The position numbers and the translations under genes are program-made. The notes under the pieces were generated by a model. It was not told the DNA's origin and searched no databases. It was given only the letters and a program-made list of their open reading frames with translations. A stretch of 64,000 bases of DNA from Excoecaria cochinchinensis (taxonomy: Eukaryota > Streptophyta > Magnoliopsida > Malpighiales > Euphorbiaceae), in contig CANTUQ010000058.1 of the NCBI GenBank assembly GCA_947683425.1, positions 16,803,501-16,867,500 of the forward strand. Reading direction: 5' to 3'. This document shows, in pieces, positions 21,187 to 33,587 of the stretch; the first letter of the stretch is position 1; each line of letters starts with the position of its first letter.

Positions 21187-21889
21187 CTATAATATGAAAT
21201 TTATATAAATAAATGTTATATAAAAACTAAATTTTTTATTTTTAGCTTTTATTTATTTATTTTCACAATTAAATATATAATATATTATTTTATTTAATTA
21301 ACTATTTTTCATACTGATTTATCATCAAATAATTAAAATACAAGCATCGACTGTAAACATCAAATTTCTTAATATCAATGTAACAACCGATATAATAACA
21401 GAAAACCAATTATCAATTACGTTTTTAAACATATTATATGCTTCATAGTGTGAAAAATATTAAAAATCAATTAAATAAATTCGCATGAGAAATTAAATAA
21501 CCGTTGCATAAATAAATTTTATTTTTTAAAATAAATAAAATAATAATAAATTACTTTTAAAATTTCAATCGGAATTATATTTTAAAATTAACAGTCCCTG
21601 CAATTTAAAAATAAAAATCAAATTAGTTATAAAATAAATTTTGATTTTAACTATATTAACATAATAATACATTTAGTTTAACTTTGAACAAAATAAGGAG
21701 ATAGTGGCTTAATTATATAAGAATTCAAATGTGAATGTTAAGTGAAATATTGAAATTGTGAAGGAAATGAAAAAGGAAGCAATATGGAAAAATGAAGAAG
21801 AAAAAACATCAACGTTGCAATGCAAATGAAGGAAATTAAATGGAGGCGAAGGAGGAGGTTTGGCCTTTTAAAGCCAATTTTTTTTAAAA

Positions 21890-22457
21890 AAATAAAAAAA
21901 AATTATTTAATTCACAGACCCGTGCCTTTTGTAGGCAAGGGTCTGATGTGCTACAACACATAGCAAAATCTGTGCGCTGCAGCCTTTGACCGACTTGTAA
22001 AAAAAAATTAAATGTCAGAAAATAGCAATCTATATTACTGTTTTCTGACAGTCACAGACCCGTGCCTTTTGTAGCCACGGGTCTGATGTATTGCAACGCA
22101 CAACAAAATCTGTGCGCTGCAGGTTTTGACCGACTTGTAAAAAAAAAAATTAAATGTCAGAAAATGGCAACCTATGTTGCTGTTTTCTGACAGTCTGGAT
22201 CCCACCCGGACTCTCTTCAACTAAGATGCAAAATGGCACCGTTTTGCATATTACAAAAGAAAAATTGTCAAAAAACAGTAACCTAAGTTGCCGTTTTTTG
22301 ACAATCCAGAGTATAAATATGGTGGGACCCACACTGACAGAAAACGGCAATTTAGATTGCCGTTTTCTGATACACTATTTTCATAATTTTGTTTACTGTA
22401 GTCTGAATTTTTTAAAAATTTTGGCTTTTCACTCCAAAAGTAAAAAAAAAAAAAACC
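21890..22457 (-). repeat. MULE1 right terminal inverted repeat
   Basis: It mirrors the left repeat and contains a tandem duplication: two blocks with ACAGACCCGTGCCTTTTGTA...GTCTGATGT...CGCACA...GCGCTGCAG...TTTGACCGACTTGTAA (about 21912-22002 and 22050-22140). Outer modules have ACGGCAATTTAGATTGCCGT-type palindromes and GTGGGACCC. Confidence 0.75.
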
Positions 22458-24345
22458 AAATAACATCATTGTCCTTTCAAAATTAGGAGGAAAGTGAAAA
22501 TGATAAAAATTAGAGGTAAGTATTATAAGTCCCTGAAATTCGACTATAAGTCCCTGAAATTCGACTATGTATATTACAAACGTATTATTGAATTTTTAAA
22601 ATCGAATTATGACCTTTTTTTATTATTTCACTTACTGTTACTTATTTTAAAAAGTTGATTAAATTAATGTGAACTAACTAATTTACCTGTTCGAATCTAA
22701 ATACTAGGTCTATATGTGTAGCTTTAAAGACTAAACTGACCTATTCCACTAAGATATAATTTTGACTTAGATAATGAAATTTTCTGGTTTTAACAGTACA
22801 AATCTCCTGATATTTGCTCTTGAAAAAATATTTTCATCTTTAGTATTTCAAGTTTGGCAAATTTACTTGTAAAACTGTTGATGAAAATATGCACTAATAC
22901 TAAGGTCTTTTATAGTGTAGCACTTGGAGGACAAAATGAAATTAAAAATTTTGAAACTCCAGGAACTAAATTATTGTAAAAAAAATTTATAATGAATAAT
23001 TATTTAAAGTGTAATGCTTAACAAATTTAATTGTCTCTTCCATTTTTCTTGGTTTTATATTCTTAATTTTTGGCTTTAACAAGCATATATCAACGCAGAC
23101 TAACCACAATTTAAACTATATAAGGTTAAATGAAGTCCGAATTGAACGGCTCGCTCTTTAGTCTTTATTATTTTTGAGCGTCGACTAACGTCTGATATTC
23201 GTGTTTGTTGAATTTAATTATTCAAACTACCTAAATTACATACTCCAAACTGATAATTATTACACGTGACCAAATTTCTATAACAGACAATAATGAATTT
23301 TTTTTTTTTGGCATATGTGTTTTTGTGTATATTATGATAGTTTTTTTATTTTATTTATCCACGTCACATCTTAGCAAATTGTTTGAAGGTGAGTAGATAA
23401 AGGTGGACTGCCATCGTAATCCATTTTCATTGAACCAAATTGCCTTGCCCTTACTCTTAGGATTTAAGTCTATATATGTCTACCAGGAACAAATATATCA
23501 CATCATCAACTAGGATTTTCTTTTCTTTTTTTCTTTTTCTTTTTTTCTTTTTCTTTTTTTTTGGCGTACACATCAACTAGGAAAAGGTTCGATTAAATGG
23601 AAAATGACTGCTAAAATTATTCCTTCTAAATTTAAATCTTAAATTGAACCCTTATCGTTTTGTTTGGTTCCCATTTTAGCTACGGGTTACTATATATATT
23701 GACCGATTTATTAGCGAAACAAAAATAATTAGACCATTAAAATTAATTTTATTAAATTATTAATCATTAATTAATCTGTTATATTTGATTAGCCGACCTA
23801 TAAATTTTGATTTTTTCGGTTTGATTAATCAATATTTTTCGATTAACCACTAAAATTTATAACATACAACTATTCAAAAAAATTAAACAAAATTCAATTT
23901 AATTTCAAATATGCAAAATAATTTAAAATAAAAATTAAAAACAAACATAATATACTAGCCAAAATTAATATTCAATAAATTATTAATTAATATTATAAAG
24001 TGAATTTGATATATTTTTTTTAAAAAAATAGCTGCTTAATCATAAGTCAAAAAAAAAATTGGACAAAATTAAATTTTAAAACATAAACTCTAAAACATAA
24101 GAAAATGTAGCTAAATATTATCAAGTAAAATATAGACACCAATATATATAATAAAAAAAATAGTATATATAAAAATTAATCGGTTACTCCATATAAATAT
24201 TACTTAATACTCTATATAATTAAGAAAAATGACATAATTTAAATATAATTTGAAGTTTTCTATAAATTTTATAGAAAAATACAAAAAAATGAAGGTTTGA
24301 AAATAAAAATATTATTTAAATATAATATAATTTAAATTATTATTT
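22458..24345. other. AT-rich intergenic stretch with a possible MITE remnant
   Basis: No gene is seen. Around 22515-22570 the phrase AAGTCCCTGAAATTCGACTA is tandemly doubled. An inverted relative (GAAACTCCAGGAACTAAAT) sits at about 22958-22977, suggesting a ~470-bp decayed inverted-repeat element. A pyrimidine tract (TTTCTTTTT repeats) lies at 23520-23565. Confidence 0.4.
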
Positions 24346-25723
24346 GGGCTTTTTTTAATTTTGGTGTACTTTTAAAAAATATTTAGATAAATGGTGTTAC
24401 AGTAAACAATTTTATAATTTTGGGGTGTTAAAAACCGGCACAAGTACGTGCCGGTTTTTGTCAGAGTGGGACCAGCCGGTCTGACCGGCTGGTGTGTCAG
24501 AAACCGGCACCTTTGTGTGCCGGTTTCTAACAAATTTTATTTTTTTTATTAAATATTTTGCCAGAAACCGGCACTGCTCACTGCCGGTTTCTGGCGACTA
24601 TAATTTATTTTTAATCAAAAGGCTGCAGCTAGTCACAATTGCAATTCACAATGTGAATTGCAATTGTGAATTGCAAAATTTCTTATTTTTTTTAATTAAT
24701 TTTTTTATAATTATTCTTTTTATTTTCTTACCTTTGATATATTATTTTTTCACCTTTATTTTTTTCTTTATTATAATATTTTCAAATTTCAGTGATGACA
24801 ATAAAATTAACCAACAAATTAATTGTCTTGAATAATAACAAATTAAACAATATTTTTTAAACTGATATAATTTGTTAATGTCAGTATTCAAGACAATTAA
24901 TTTGTTGGTTAATTTTATTGTTATGTTTATAATTTTTGTCGGTGACTATAGGTAAAATCAAATCGACGCCATTATCTAATGTTAGATATGATTTTTTTTT
25001 AATTATTTTACTTATTGAACTAAGCTATATTAATTTAATAGCATTACAATTAATTTTATTTGCAATTTTAATTTGATTATTTGAACAAAAAAAAAATCAA
25101 TGAAATTTGCATTTTATACAAATGAGATTTATTTAAAAGGGAATACGAGAAGTAAATAACTAAATATTAATACGAAAATAGAAAATAACAAATAGTATTA
25201 TTGTTTAACTTGTATTTTTATTTTAACATTTTATTTAAAAAATTTTCAAATAAAATTAAAAAATATTATAATAAAGAAAAAAATAAAGGTGAAAAAATAA
25301 TATATCAAAGTTAAGAAAATAAAAAGAATAATTATAAAAAAATTAATTAAAAAAAAAGAAATTTTGCAATTCACAATTGCAATTCACAATCTGAATTGCA
25401 ATTGTGAATTGCAATTGCAAAAGGCTGCAGCTCCGTAAGAGCTGCAGCCTTTTGATTAAAAAAAATTATAATTGCCAGAAACCGGCAGTGAGCAGTGCCG
25501 GTTTCTGGCAAAATATTTAATAAAAAAAATAAAATTTGTTAGAAACCGACACACAAAGGTGCCGGTTTCTGACACACCAGCCGGTCAGACCGGTTGGTCC
25601 CACTCTGACAAAAATCGGCACGTACTTGTGCCGGTTTTTAACACCCCAAAATTGTAAAATTGTTTACTGTAACACCATTTATCTAAATATTTTTTAAAAG
25701 TACACCAAAATTGAAAAAAGCCC
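24346..25723. mobile_element. MULE2: non-autonomous foldback MULE, 1378 bp
   Basis: It is flanked by a perfect 9-bp duplication TTATTATTT (24337-24345 and 25724-25732), the length expected of Mutator elements. Long inverted repeats of about 440-460 bp run inward from GGGCTTTTTTTAATTTTGG. Each carries the same modules: ACCGGCACAAGTACGTGCCG, GTGGGACCAGCCGG, a CAGAAACCGGCAC hairpin, GGCTGCAGCT and a nested palindrome of CAATTGCAATTCACAAT. A second inner inverted repeat (about 24792-24834 versus 24886-24925) sits near the centre. There is no coding sequence. The terminal ~100 bp align with those of MULE1. Confidence 0.92.
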
Positions 25724-25974
25724 TTATTATTTTATGTATGTTTTAGAGAAAAATTAAAAAAGAAATTTAAGGTGTAAAAATAAAAATACAATAAATATAT
25801 ATGAATCGGTTAATCGTGAACTAACGGTTAATCAGTACTCAAAAACAGAAACTAAAATCAAAAATATTAAAAATAAAAATTGAAATCGAATCCATCAGAT
25901 CGGTTAATCAAAAAAATCGATTCGGTTTCAAATCAATTTTACAGCTAACCAAATTTTCAATTCTTTTTCCAGTA

Positions 25975-26168
25975 GGAGTGAGCAAAAAAAACCAATTGAT
26001 GCAGTTAATTAAAAAACCGATCTAAAACTGAACAAATAGACTGATTAACCGATTGTAACGAATTGGTTAATGGTTAGTGTTTTGAAAAAATCGATATTAA
26101 TGAAATGATTTATTTTTTAGCTCACGAATTGACTAACCGGACTGGTAGCCGATCCATAATCACCCTTA
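25975..26168. repeat. Fragment of an AACCG-rich hAT-like MITE family
   Basis: It begins AGTAGGAGTGAGCAAAAAAA and carries ACCGATTG, TGGTTAATGGTTAGTGTTTT and AAAAATCGATATTAATG. These are shared nearly word for word with 33120-33500 and with 54825-55502. The terminus resembles the TAGGGGTGAGCA end of the longer copy. Confidence 0.5.
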
Positions 26169-26881
26169 TATTTTATTAACTTTATTTCACTATTTCTTTC
26201 TTTTTATTACAATTTTTTTATTTCATTATTTTCATATTTAATTATTTATATTTTTTTAATTTTCATTTACTTTAAAATATATTTCAATTTCATTTTATTT
26301 TTTTTAAAAATATTTTAGTTAATTTTTTAATTGTTCAATATATTCATATTTAATTCATATTTAGTATTTCTTATTATTTTTTGATTTATCAATTTTTCAT
26401 TAATGAAAATAAGAATATGTTCGAAAAGTTATAAAATATTAATATATTAACTAAATTTTTTTATAATTTTCAAGAAAAAAAACTTAAATTTTGAATATGT
26501 GTGAAAATAATGTGTGTCAAGTTAAAAAAAATAAAAGGAAATAGTTGTTAGTATTGGATGAATTTATTTTAATAATTTTACATTTTTTAAATATTTTTGT
26601 TGCACTTTTTTTTTAATTATCCTAATTATTCTTAAGTTTTTAAGTTTTTTTTTGAGGAAATTACACAGAATGTCACATTTTTAACTTCATTTTCAAAAAT
26701 ACAATTTTTTTTTAGAGACTTTCATAAATATCATTTTTTAAATTTTTATTTTCAGAAATACAACCTTCTTCTCTTACTCTCCTTATTATCTCTATTTTTC
26801 TCATACTCCTTTTCCGTCCATTTCTGCTTTCATCTCACCAGCATCTTACAAATTGATTTTATTCTATTTAAGAGTCAAGGT

Positions 26882-27037
26882 ATGGGTTATGCTATTGGCT
26901 TCGCTTCTGGCATTGTTGCTGCGTCAATAACAAGAGAATCCGGTGCTTTATTCGCAGCTATTGTCTCCACATCTGGATTTGTGCTTGGAACAATCTTTCT
27001 CTTCTACATTTGCACCCGAAATATCTTGAGATCATGA
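26882..27037 (+). CDS. Small hydrophobic ORF, 51 residues
   Basis: ATG to TGA encodes two hydrophobic stretches: MGYAIGFASGIVAAS..., then a short charged turn with TRESG, then a second segment ending FVLGTIFLFYICTRN. It is locally GC-richer than its surroundings and followed by a 3'UTR-like AT-rich stretch. I do not recognise it. It could be a captured exon, a real small membrane protein, or chance. Confidence 0.3.
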   Translation: MGYAIGFASGIVAASITRESGALFAAIVSTSGFVLGTIFLFYICTRNILRS

Positions 27038-28339
27038 CATATAAGGAGCCATAACAAAGGAAGTTCAAAAGGCGGGATCAAGGTATAGTTCCAGTGCTCC
27101 GCCCCTTGTACCCAATCTGTCAAAAATAGATTTTATTTTTTATTTTTTTGGCTACCATGAGAATTGTATGTATAAGAGATTGACTACTTTTATCAAATTT
27201 TTTTAATTTATTTTACTGCATCTTAGTTGATTTTGGAATAGAAGAAACAACATCACGATAGAATTAATTGATTCTGTGTTTTGAGTTAAGAAAAAAATCT
27301 TCTTGTTTGTTAGATTAATAGAGTTTGTCCAATTTGACCCAAAACATTTATTGTCTTCTACGTGTTTGTTAAAAGTCCCAAATGTAGCTACTAAACCACT
27401 TTTACTGCCAACCATGGCTTCTCTCTCTAGTGATGGAGGAAGACATGATTAGGCATTAACAGCAGAAGGAAAAGCAAGAATGACAAAAAAAAAAAAAAAT
27501 GCATATACCAACAAAGAATATAAAATTAAAATCTCCAATTTCTCACTTAAAATTGTCAAATAAGCTCTATCTCAACAACGTTATTTTTGTAATTGATGGC
27601 TAAGGTAAGATTCTCATCTTTATTTTATGTTTATGGTTTTTGTGCAATTTACCGTGTTTCTAGATTTTATTTGTTAATTTTGAAGAAGCAACTTGGTATA
27701 GCTTACGAATGGCAGTATGGTTTAGTTGATATGATAGGGCAATAAGATCATATGGTTAATAAATTAATTATGACAACCAACCAAATACTGGATGACTTGA
27801 TAGTGACACTAACAAATACTCCATAATTGAATGCATCTGAATTATCAAACTCATCAGACCTGTTAGAATTTAGGGTGAAATGCTTTAGTAAATGTGCAAA
27901 TTTACTGAATAATTGGTATCATATATATATATATATATGGGGACAAAATGGTTTTGCAGTACAATGTATAAATGAGGATTTCACTGCCAGTAATAATTAT
28001 TTGTGGTTCTCTATAAAATATTACGGCAGTATATGCTAATTTTAATATACCAAGCCACCATATACACAGTCCAATGTATGTTTTTTACGTTTTTTTTTTT
28101 TTGGCCAGAATATTCAACTCAAAGAAATTGCTTCCCACTAGCTCCCCATTCAATGCACAAAACAAAAAGCCTTATGTGAACTTTTAGTAGATTATCAATA
28201 TTAGTAATTTCCAAATAATGTTAAAATATTTATTAATTGACTAAAAATTAAAACCATATATTAGACTTATATAATACTACATAATTATAATTACAATTCA
28301 CTCCAGGAACATTTTGGTGCATTTTATCTACATGTATAA

Positions 28340-28525
28340 TTTCTAGATACTAGATATATATTAGACGTATACTAAACGTATATTAGACTTATATTATACG
28401 TATACTAGATGTATGTTAGACATATACAAAATATATACTAGATGTATATTAGACATATACAATATATATTTATTACATATCTAATATACGCAAAATATAC
28501 ATTTAATACACATATAGTATACATT
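28340..28525. repeat. Short minisatellite cluster, partly inverted
   Basis: Units such as TATACTAGATGTATATTAGA (28370-28460) are reverse complements of the unit in the large array at 29505-30775. From about 28470 the orientation flips to ATACGCAAAATATACATTTA. Confidence 0.7.
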
Positions 28526-28882
28526 TGATTTTCTTTTCTTTATTTATTTGTTGGAAAGGAATCTCCATTAATAGAGAAATTGCATGGATTATATCCTTTG
28601 GCAGTGACTCTTTTTACTGACTAAAAATTTTCAGTCTTTTTTCTGAATTGATATAGGGAAATAACGTGCACTTCATCCACATTTCATATGATATCCTTCA
28701 ATTTTCAGTCTTTTCTCTGAATTGATATAGGGAAATAACTGTCCACAAATTGCCTCATTATCAACATTAACAGCACCAACCAATATGGGCGCAACCTTGA
28801 CCTGGTGCCTGTGTGAGCATTACTAAAAGTCAGAAAAAAAAGGAGCAAATCGAACAAAATTTCTCTGGACAATGCAAATTAC

Positions 28883-28994
28883 CCTGAAAAAACTTTGGCA
28901 AGATAAGGCAAGTGCATTTCCATGCTATGCTCAGCTTCATCAACACGAAGATCCATCAACTCAAATCTTCCTATAGCTTTAAGTTCCTCAATGA
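28883..28994 (-). pseudogene. MEMO1-like protein, single exon fragment
   Basis: A minus-strand exon bounded by TTTCTCAG and CAGG|GTAATT encodes the phrase VDEAEHSMEMHLPYLAKVF, preceded by EELKAIGRFELMDLR. This matches the conserved core of the MEMO1 family (human counterpart DEDEHSIEMHLPY). The family has a dioxygenase-like fold and is conserved across eukaryotes. A whole gene needs about 290 residues; neither the upstream histidine-containing exons nor the downstream ones are seen within several kb, so this is a fragment. The intron flanks show it was moved as genomic DNA, not as cDNA. Confidence 0.75.
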
Positions 28995-29504
28995 CTGAGA
29001 AATGTAAGAATGAACATGCATTTGAGCAAATTACAGAGAACAAGCAAGACAGAAGAAAGCTATCAAAAATCAAAGTACAGTTAATCACGTAGGCATTCAT
29101 GTCTTTCCACATTTTCCACTTTATCATTTAGGCATTAATATATTTTCATATGCAATAAACAAATGATCAAATATATGCCATATGCATATATAGATATCAT
29201 ATCTACATTGGTGTCCATGTTTGTGAATGATTTATCTTGTAAAGCTGATTTTACTAACAGATAATGTTGATGGCGGGATGGCTAGTTAGCTGATTCACTG
29301 GAGACAAGAACTGAAAATATGAATATTCTATTTGGACATCTTCTATTGGCAAGATGGCTTAATTTCATGCAATTTAGGGATCAACCCCATATTGTCATGC
29401 TACTATCAGATCATTGTCGAATTCTATTGATTCTGAACTACAGAAGGTAGCAGTTTAATTGATGTTTTGTTGTGTCTTAGTTTCATTTCTCGATATCTCA
29501 CCTA

Positions 29505-30775
29505 GGTGCAATATATATTTAATATACATCTAATACACATATAATATACACATAATATACATATAATACACATATGATATACACACAATATATATCTAAT
29601 ATGCATCTAATACACTTCTAATATACATATAATATAAATCTAATATACGCACAATATACATATAATACACATCTAATATATATCTAATATACATCTAATA
29701 TACATATAGTATACATAAAATACACATCTAATAGACGCACAATATACATCAAATCTCTAATATACACATGATATAAATCTAGTATGTGCATAATATACAT
29801 ATAATATACATCTAATATACGCACAATATAAATTTAATACACATCTAATATACACATAATATACATCTAATATATGCACAATATATATATAATACACAAC
29901 TAATATACTTCTAATACACATCTAATATACACATAATATACATCTAGTATACGCATAATATACATATAATACACATTTAATATACACAACTAATATACAC
30001 ACAATATACATCTAATATACAGACAATATACATATAATACACAACTAATATACACACTATAAATCTAATATACAGACAATATACATCTAATACACATCTA
30101 ATATACACATAATATACATCTAATATACATACAATATACATATAATACACAACTAATATATATTTAATTCACATCTAATATGCATCTAGTATACAGATAA
30201 TATACATTTAATACATATCTAATATACACATAATATACATCTGGTATACGCATAATATATATATAATACACATGTAGTATACTCATAATATACATCTAGT
30301 ATATAAATAATATACATATAATACACAACTAATATATGCACAGTATATATCTAATATACAGTCAATATAAATCTAATATATACATAATATACATCTAATA
30401 TATGCACAATATACATATAATACACAACTAATATATTTCTAATATACATCTAATACACGTCTAGTATACTAACAATATACATCTAGTACACATCTAATAT
30501 ACACATAATATACATCTAATATACGCATACTATACATATAATATACATTTAGTATACACATAATATACATCTAGTATACAAATAATATACATATAATATA
30601 CAACTAATATATGCACAATATACATTTAATATATAGACAATATACATCTAATACACAGACAATATACACATAATATATATCTAATATACGCACAATATAC
30701 ATATAATACACAACTACTATACGCACAATATACACCTAATATACATCTAATATACAGACAATATATATCTAATAT
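29505..30775. repeat. AT-rich minisatellite, about 1.27 kb
   Basis: An array of 10-12-bp units of the type ATATACATCTA / ATACACATCTA / ATATACACATA, arranged in irregular higher-order pairs of about 22-24 bp. Point variants (GTATACGC, AGACAAT) recur at intervals, suggesting local re-duplication. No coding potential. Confidence 0.92.
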
Positions 30776-31563
30776 TAGTTTCTGCAAACAAGCGATTGAG
30801 TATAAAAAAAAAAAAAGCTTTATTTACAATTCCAAATGATAAAATAAAAATGCTAGTTGTTGCTTCTAGTGCCCTTCAACATCTAAATGAAAGTTCTAAG
30901 CTCCACCCAAAAGCTAATAAAAAAGCTTCAACAATTTGATCATTTTACCATCTACCATGATTGCGAAACTTTCCTAATCTTTCTATATAATAAAAGAATA
31001 TTTAAGTTTTTATTGCTTTTTTAGTTTTACACTTTACTCCATCACTTAAAATTGATATTTGACTATACAAATGGCCAAACAAGAAGATTCAAAGTAATGG
31101 CTAATGGTAGCAGATGGGTTTGATTTCTCACCTAAATCTGCAATTCTCAGCTAATCTTCTATATTCCTAATTAGATATTTAGCAGAAGACTACAGGTATG
31201 ATTTTTTCAAGTGTGTTGACAGTAGACGCCTCTTTATCAGTCAAGATAAGAAAACACACAATTATCTCATTTTTTCAATTTAGTATTAAATTGAATTATC
31301 ATGAATATATATCATTTTTCTCAATTAAATTTTGGCTGATCAAATTAGTGAACTTTCAACAACTCATACTAAATTTTGTATTAAACAAGAGATATGCTAA
31401 CATTTAGCTTCAAAGCAAACTCATAAGTTCACCGGTAAAAATAAGAAACAGTGTGAAAAAAAAATAAAATAAAATAAAAAATACAGTTAACAGTATATGA
31501 ATAGTAGATCTGACAGAATTGCAAGAAAATATTTGTCAAAATAAAGAAGAGAAATAAGCACAC

Positions 31564-31687
31564 CATCTGCCCTTGTTTAGCAGTTTTCTTTATCTCCTCA
31601 ATAAGCTTTTTTCTTGCGTCTGCAGATCTTGTCTTTCCCTCTCTCTGATAGATTTGTCTAGCATTCTCTTATTTTCCTGTAGAAGCT
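31564..31687 (-). pseudogene. VPS2/CHMP2-like ESCRT-III exon fragment
   Basis: After a TTTCAG acceptor the minus strand encodes ELLQENKRMLDKSIRE, matching the N-terminal helix of VPS2 (CHMP2A), an ESCRT-III subunit for endosomal membrane scission. Next comes RERQDLQTQEK; two residues present in the family are missing (a 6-bp loss). One base is lost in the following A-run near 31605, after which the frame would read IEEIKKTAKQGQM and meet a GTGTGC donor. The rest of the ~220-residue protein is absent. It is a decayed single-exon copy with intron flanks. Confidence 0.8.
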
Positions 31688-31689
31688 CT

Positions 31690-32600
31690 GAAACCAAAAC
31701 CATGAACAATTTAAAATCAAAGCATACAACACTTCGATTAAAAATTCCTGAATACACATGCCCTTGATCAAGCACAGCTTTCGGGATTCTAAATTCAAGA
31801 TAATTTCTGAAGTGCTTATACGTAAAGGATTATTAGAGACTGAGAACTATACACTTAAATGAGAGAAGAAAAAAAAGCAAATTAGTAGAGCAGTCACAAC
31901 TTAAAGATTAAAGAGATATACTTGGCAAGAAGCATATCAGGTGTCAAAACCAAAACAGACAGCTAATATATAATAAACAATTAAAAAAAAACATCAGCTT
32001 ATGAAAAGATTATTGAATCTTAATTCCCTGAAAAAAATAAAAATAAATAATCACATTCATTCTGTAACAGAGCAAAAACTAAATAACAAATTTGAATACA
32101 TTAGGATTTTTTCCAAACACAAATGGTCAGAATAAATTTACATCCACTGATTTCAAAGAGATGCGGGGCAAGCTACTTATAGAACCTGATGCCTCTATCA
32201 GTTTAATTTTTATTAATTCAAACACATCATTAAATGTTACATTTCCATTCAAAATCATGACTATCTCAAAACCCAAAAAGAGCATAGCAGAGTATAGGCA
32301 AATAACAAAAAAACAAAAAACCAAAAGAGAAATAATAAAAAAACCACTTACAGTTTATCCTTGATAAATGAAGATAGAAAAAAATTGTAAAATCCAACCA
32401 ATCAGTTCTACAAGCCAAGAAACTCAGTTATCGGCGCAAATACAAAAAGAAATTGCGACTCAAATTCTCTTGCTCTCTCTTATACGATTAAGGCAACATT
32501 TTAGCAAATTGCTGAGACGAAAAATGATTCAGATGATTGGTGATTTGAAAATCGGTGGAGCAGAATTGGAAAGAAGAAGACAGCTGGTGGATTCAAAATC
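31690..32600. other. Non-coding part of the gene-fragment region
   Basis: No convincing exon. Plus-strand ORFs at 32092-32364 and 32368-32694 are AT-rich and lack family resemblance. The minus strand near 32440-32560 looks like a 5'UTR or intron, but no initiator exon of VPS2 or MEMO1 was found. Confidence 0.4.
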
Positions 32601-33029
32601 GATGGAGAAGGAGAGTGATTTGAAAATGGGTAGGAAAGTGAGAGGAGTCGATAAGGAAGAAACTAAAGAAAGTGATAAAGTGGAAAGGAAATAGAAAAGT
32701 GAGAAAGGAAATTGGGAAAGTGAGAAAGAAGGAAGGGAATAGAAAAGCGAGAAAGGTTAAAAATGATGTTTTTGTTTGAAATCTTATAAAAGTGACATTT
32801 TTGTAAAAAATTTCTGTATAAACGAAATTTTAAATTTAAAATATTGTATATTTGAAATATGGTGGGAAGTGTTTGTTTTTTTTGTTATTTTTATATTTTT
32901 TGTGTATAATTATGTAAAGAGCCCTTTTTTTTTTTAATTTGTGATTAGTAAGTGTAATCATTGTAATCATGAACTGATTAATTTATTTACTTATTAAGTT
33001 TTAATTTTTAAAAATAAAGTTGCTTATAT

Positions 33030-33500
33030 TCATAAAAAACTTTTATTTTAACAACAATGATATTATATTATAGTGAAAAAGTTTTAATTTTTAAGTATTT
33101 TGAATATTTTAATTTTATTTATAAATATATCTTATAATTACAGTGGTTATCCAAAAAAATATTTGTTAACCGATCCGAAAAATCGAAACCGATATACTAA
33201 TTAACTAATTGTAATGGATTGGTTAAAGTTACTTGTGTTCACAAAAGACTTTTATTTTAATAACAATAATATTATATTATAATGGAGAAATTTAAATTTT
33301 TAAGTATTTTGAACATTTTAATTTTATTTATGAATATATTTTATAATTGTAATAGTTAACAAAAAAAAATATTGGTTAACCAGTCTAAAAAATCAAAACC
33401 GATTGACTAATTAGCTGATTGTAACGGACTGATTAATGATTAGTGTTTTGAAAAAATCGATATTAATGTACTAATTTTTTTTTACTTATGAACCGGTTCA
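33030..33500. repeat. Tandemly doubled AACCG-family MITE segment
   Basis: A block of about 205 bp (33040-33240) is repeated imperfectly at 33243-33440. Both contain ACTTTTATTTTAA, TTTTAATTTTATTTAT and TTGTTAACCGATCC / TTGGTTAACCAGTC. The same block is single in the 54825-55502 element. Confidence 0.65.
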
Positions 33501-33587
33501 TGATCACCTATCCTATAGAGTGCAAAATGATAAAGCTTATGATTTTATACTAATTTTTTTATTTGATATTAATTAATTAATATATAT

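Larger units (their letters stand above)
12160..22457. mobile_element. MULE1: decayed Mutator-like element, about 10.3 kb
   Basis: The ends are inverted copies: the left begins GGTTTTTTTTTTCCTTTTGG and the right, read on the minus strand, GG plus a T run then ACTTTTGGAGTGAAAAG. Inverted similarity continues for some 600-700 bp on each side. Inside are a MULE transposase in two pieces (13715-14552 and 17294-18887, plus), a plant-mobile-domain gene (19041-20215, minus) and a small gag-like ORF (20758-21186, minus). The outermost bases also align with MULE2 (24346-25723), sharing an ACAGTAAACAA...GTGT segment. The flanking 9-mers CAATATAAT and AAATAACAT agree at only 6 of 9 positions, so the exact ends are tentative. 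Confidence 0.8.
26655..32935. mobile_element. Pack-MULE-like region carrying host gene fragments (tentative)
   Basis: The left edge (26655-26830) and the inverted right edge (32600-32850) share composition and phrases such as AATGTCAC...TTTTTAAC and ATCATTTTT followed by a TTCTT/TTCTC-rich stretch, suggesting diverged inverted repeats. Between them lie a MEMO1-like exon and a VPS2-like exon, both minus and both with intron flanks, plus a small membrane ORF and a 1.3-kb minisatellite. I found no target duplication, so the boundaries and the transposon assignment are inference. A simple pile-up of pseudogenes is the alternative. Confidence 0.4.

Noticed and set aside
12151..22466. 9-bp target duplication for MULE1
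   Set aside because: CAATATAAT and AAATAACAT match at only 6 of 9 positions; not good enough to claim.
28340..30775. Possible CRISPR-like array
   Set aside because: Units are contiguous 10-12-bp variants with no unique spacers, in a plant nuclear context; it is a minisatellite.
32368..32694. 108-codon plus-strand ORF
   Set aside because: It lies opposite a likely leader/intron and inverted-repeat edge; Lys/Glu-rich tail from purine-rich DNA.
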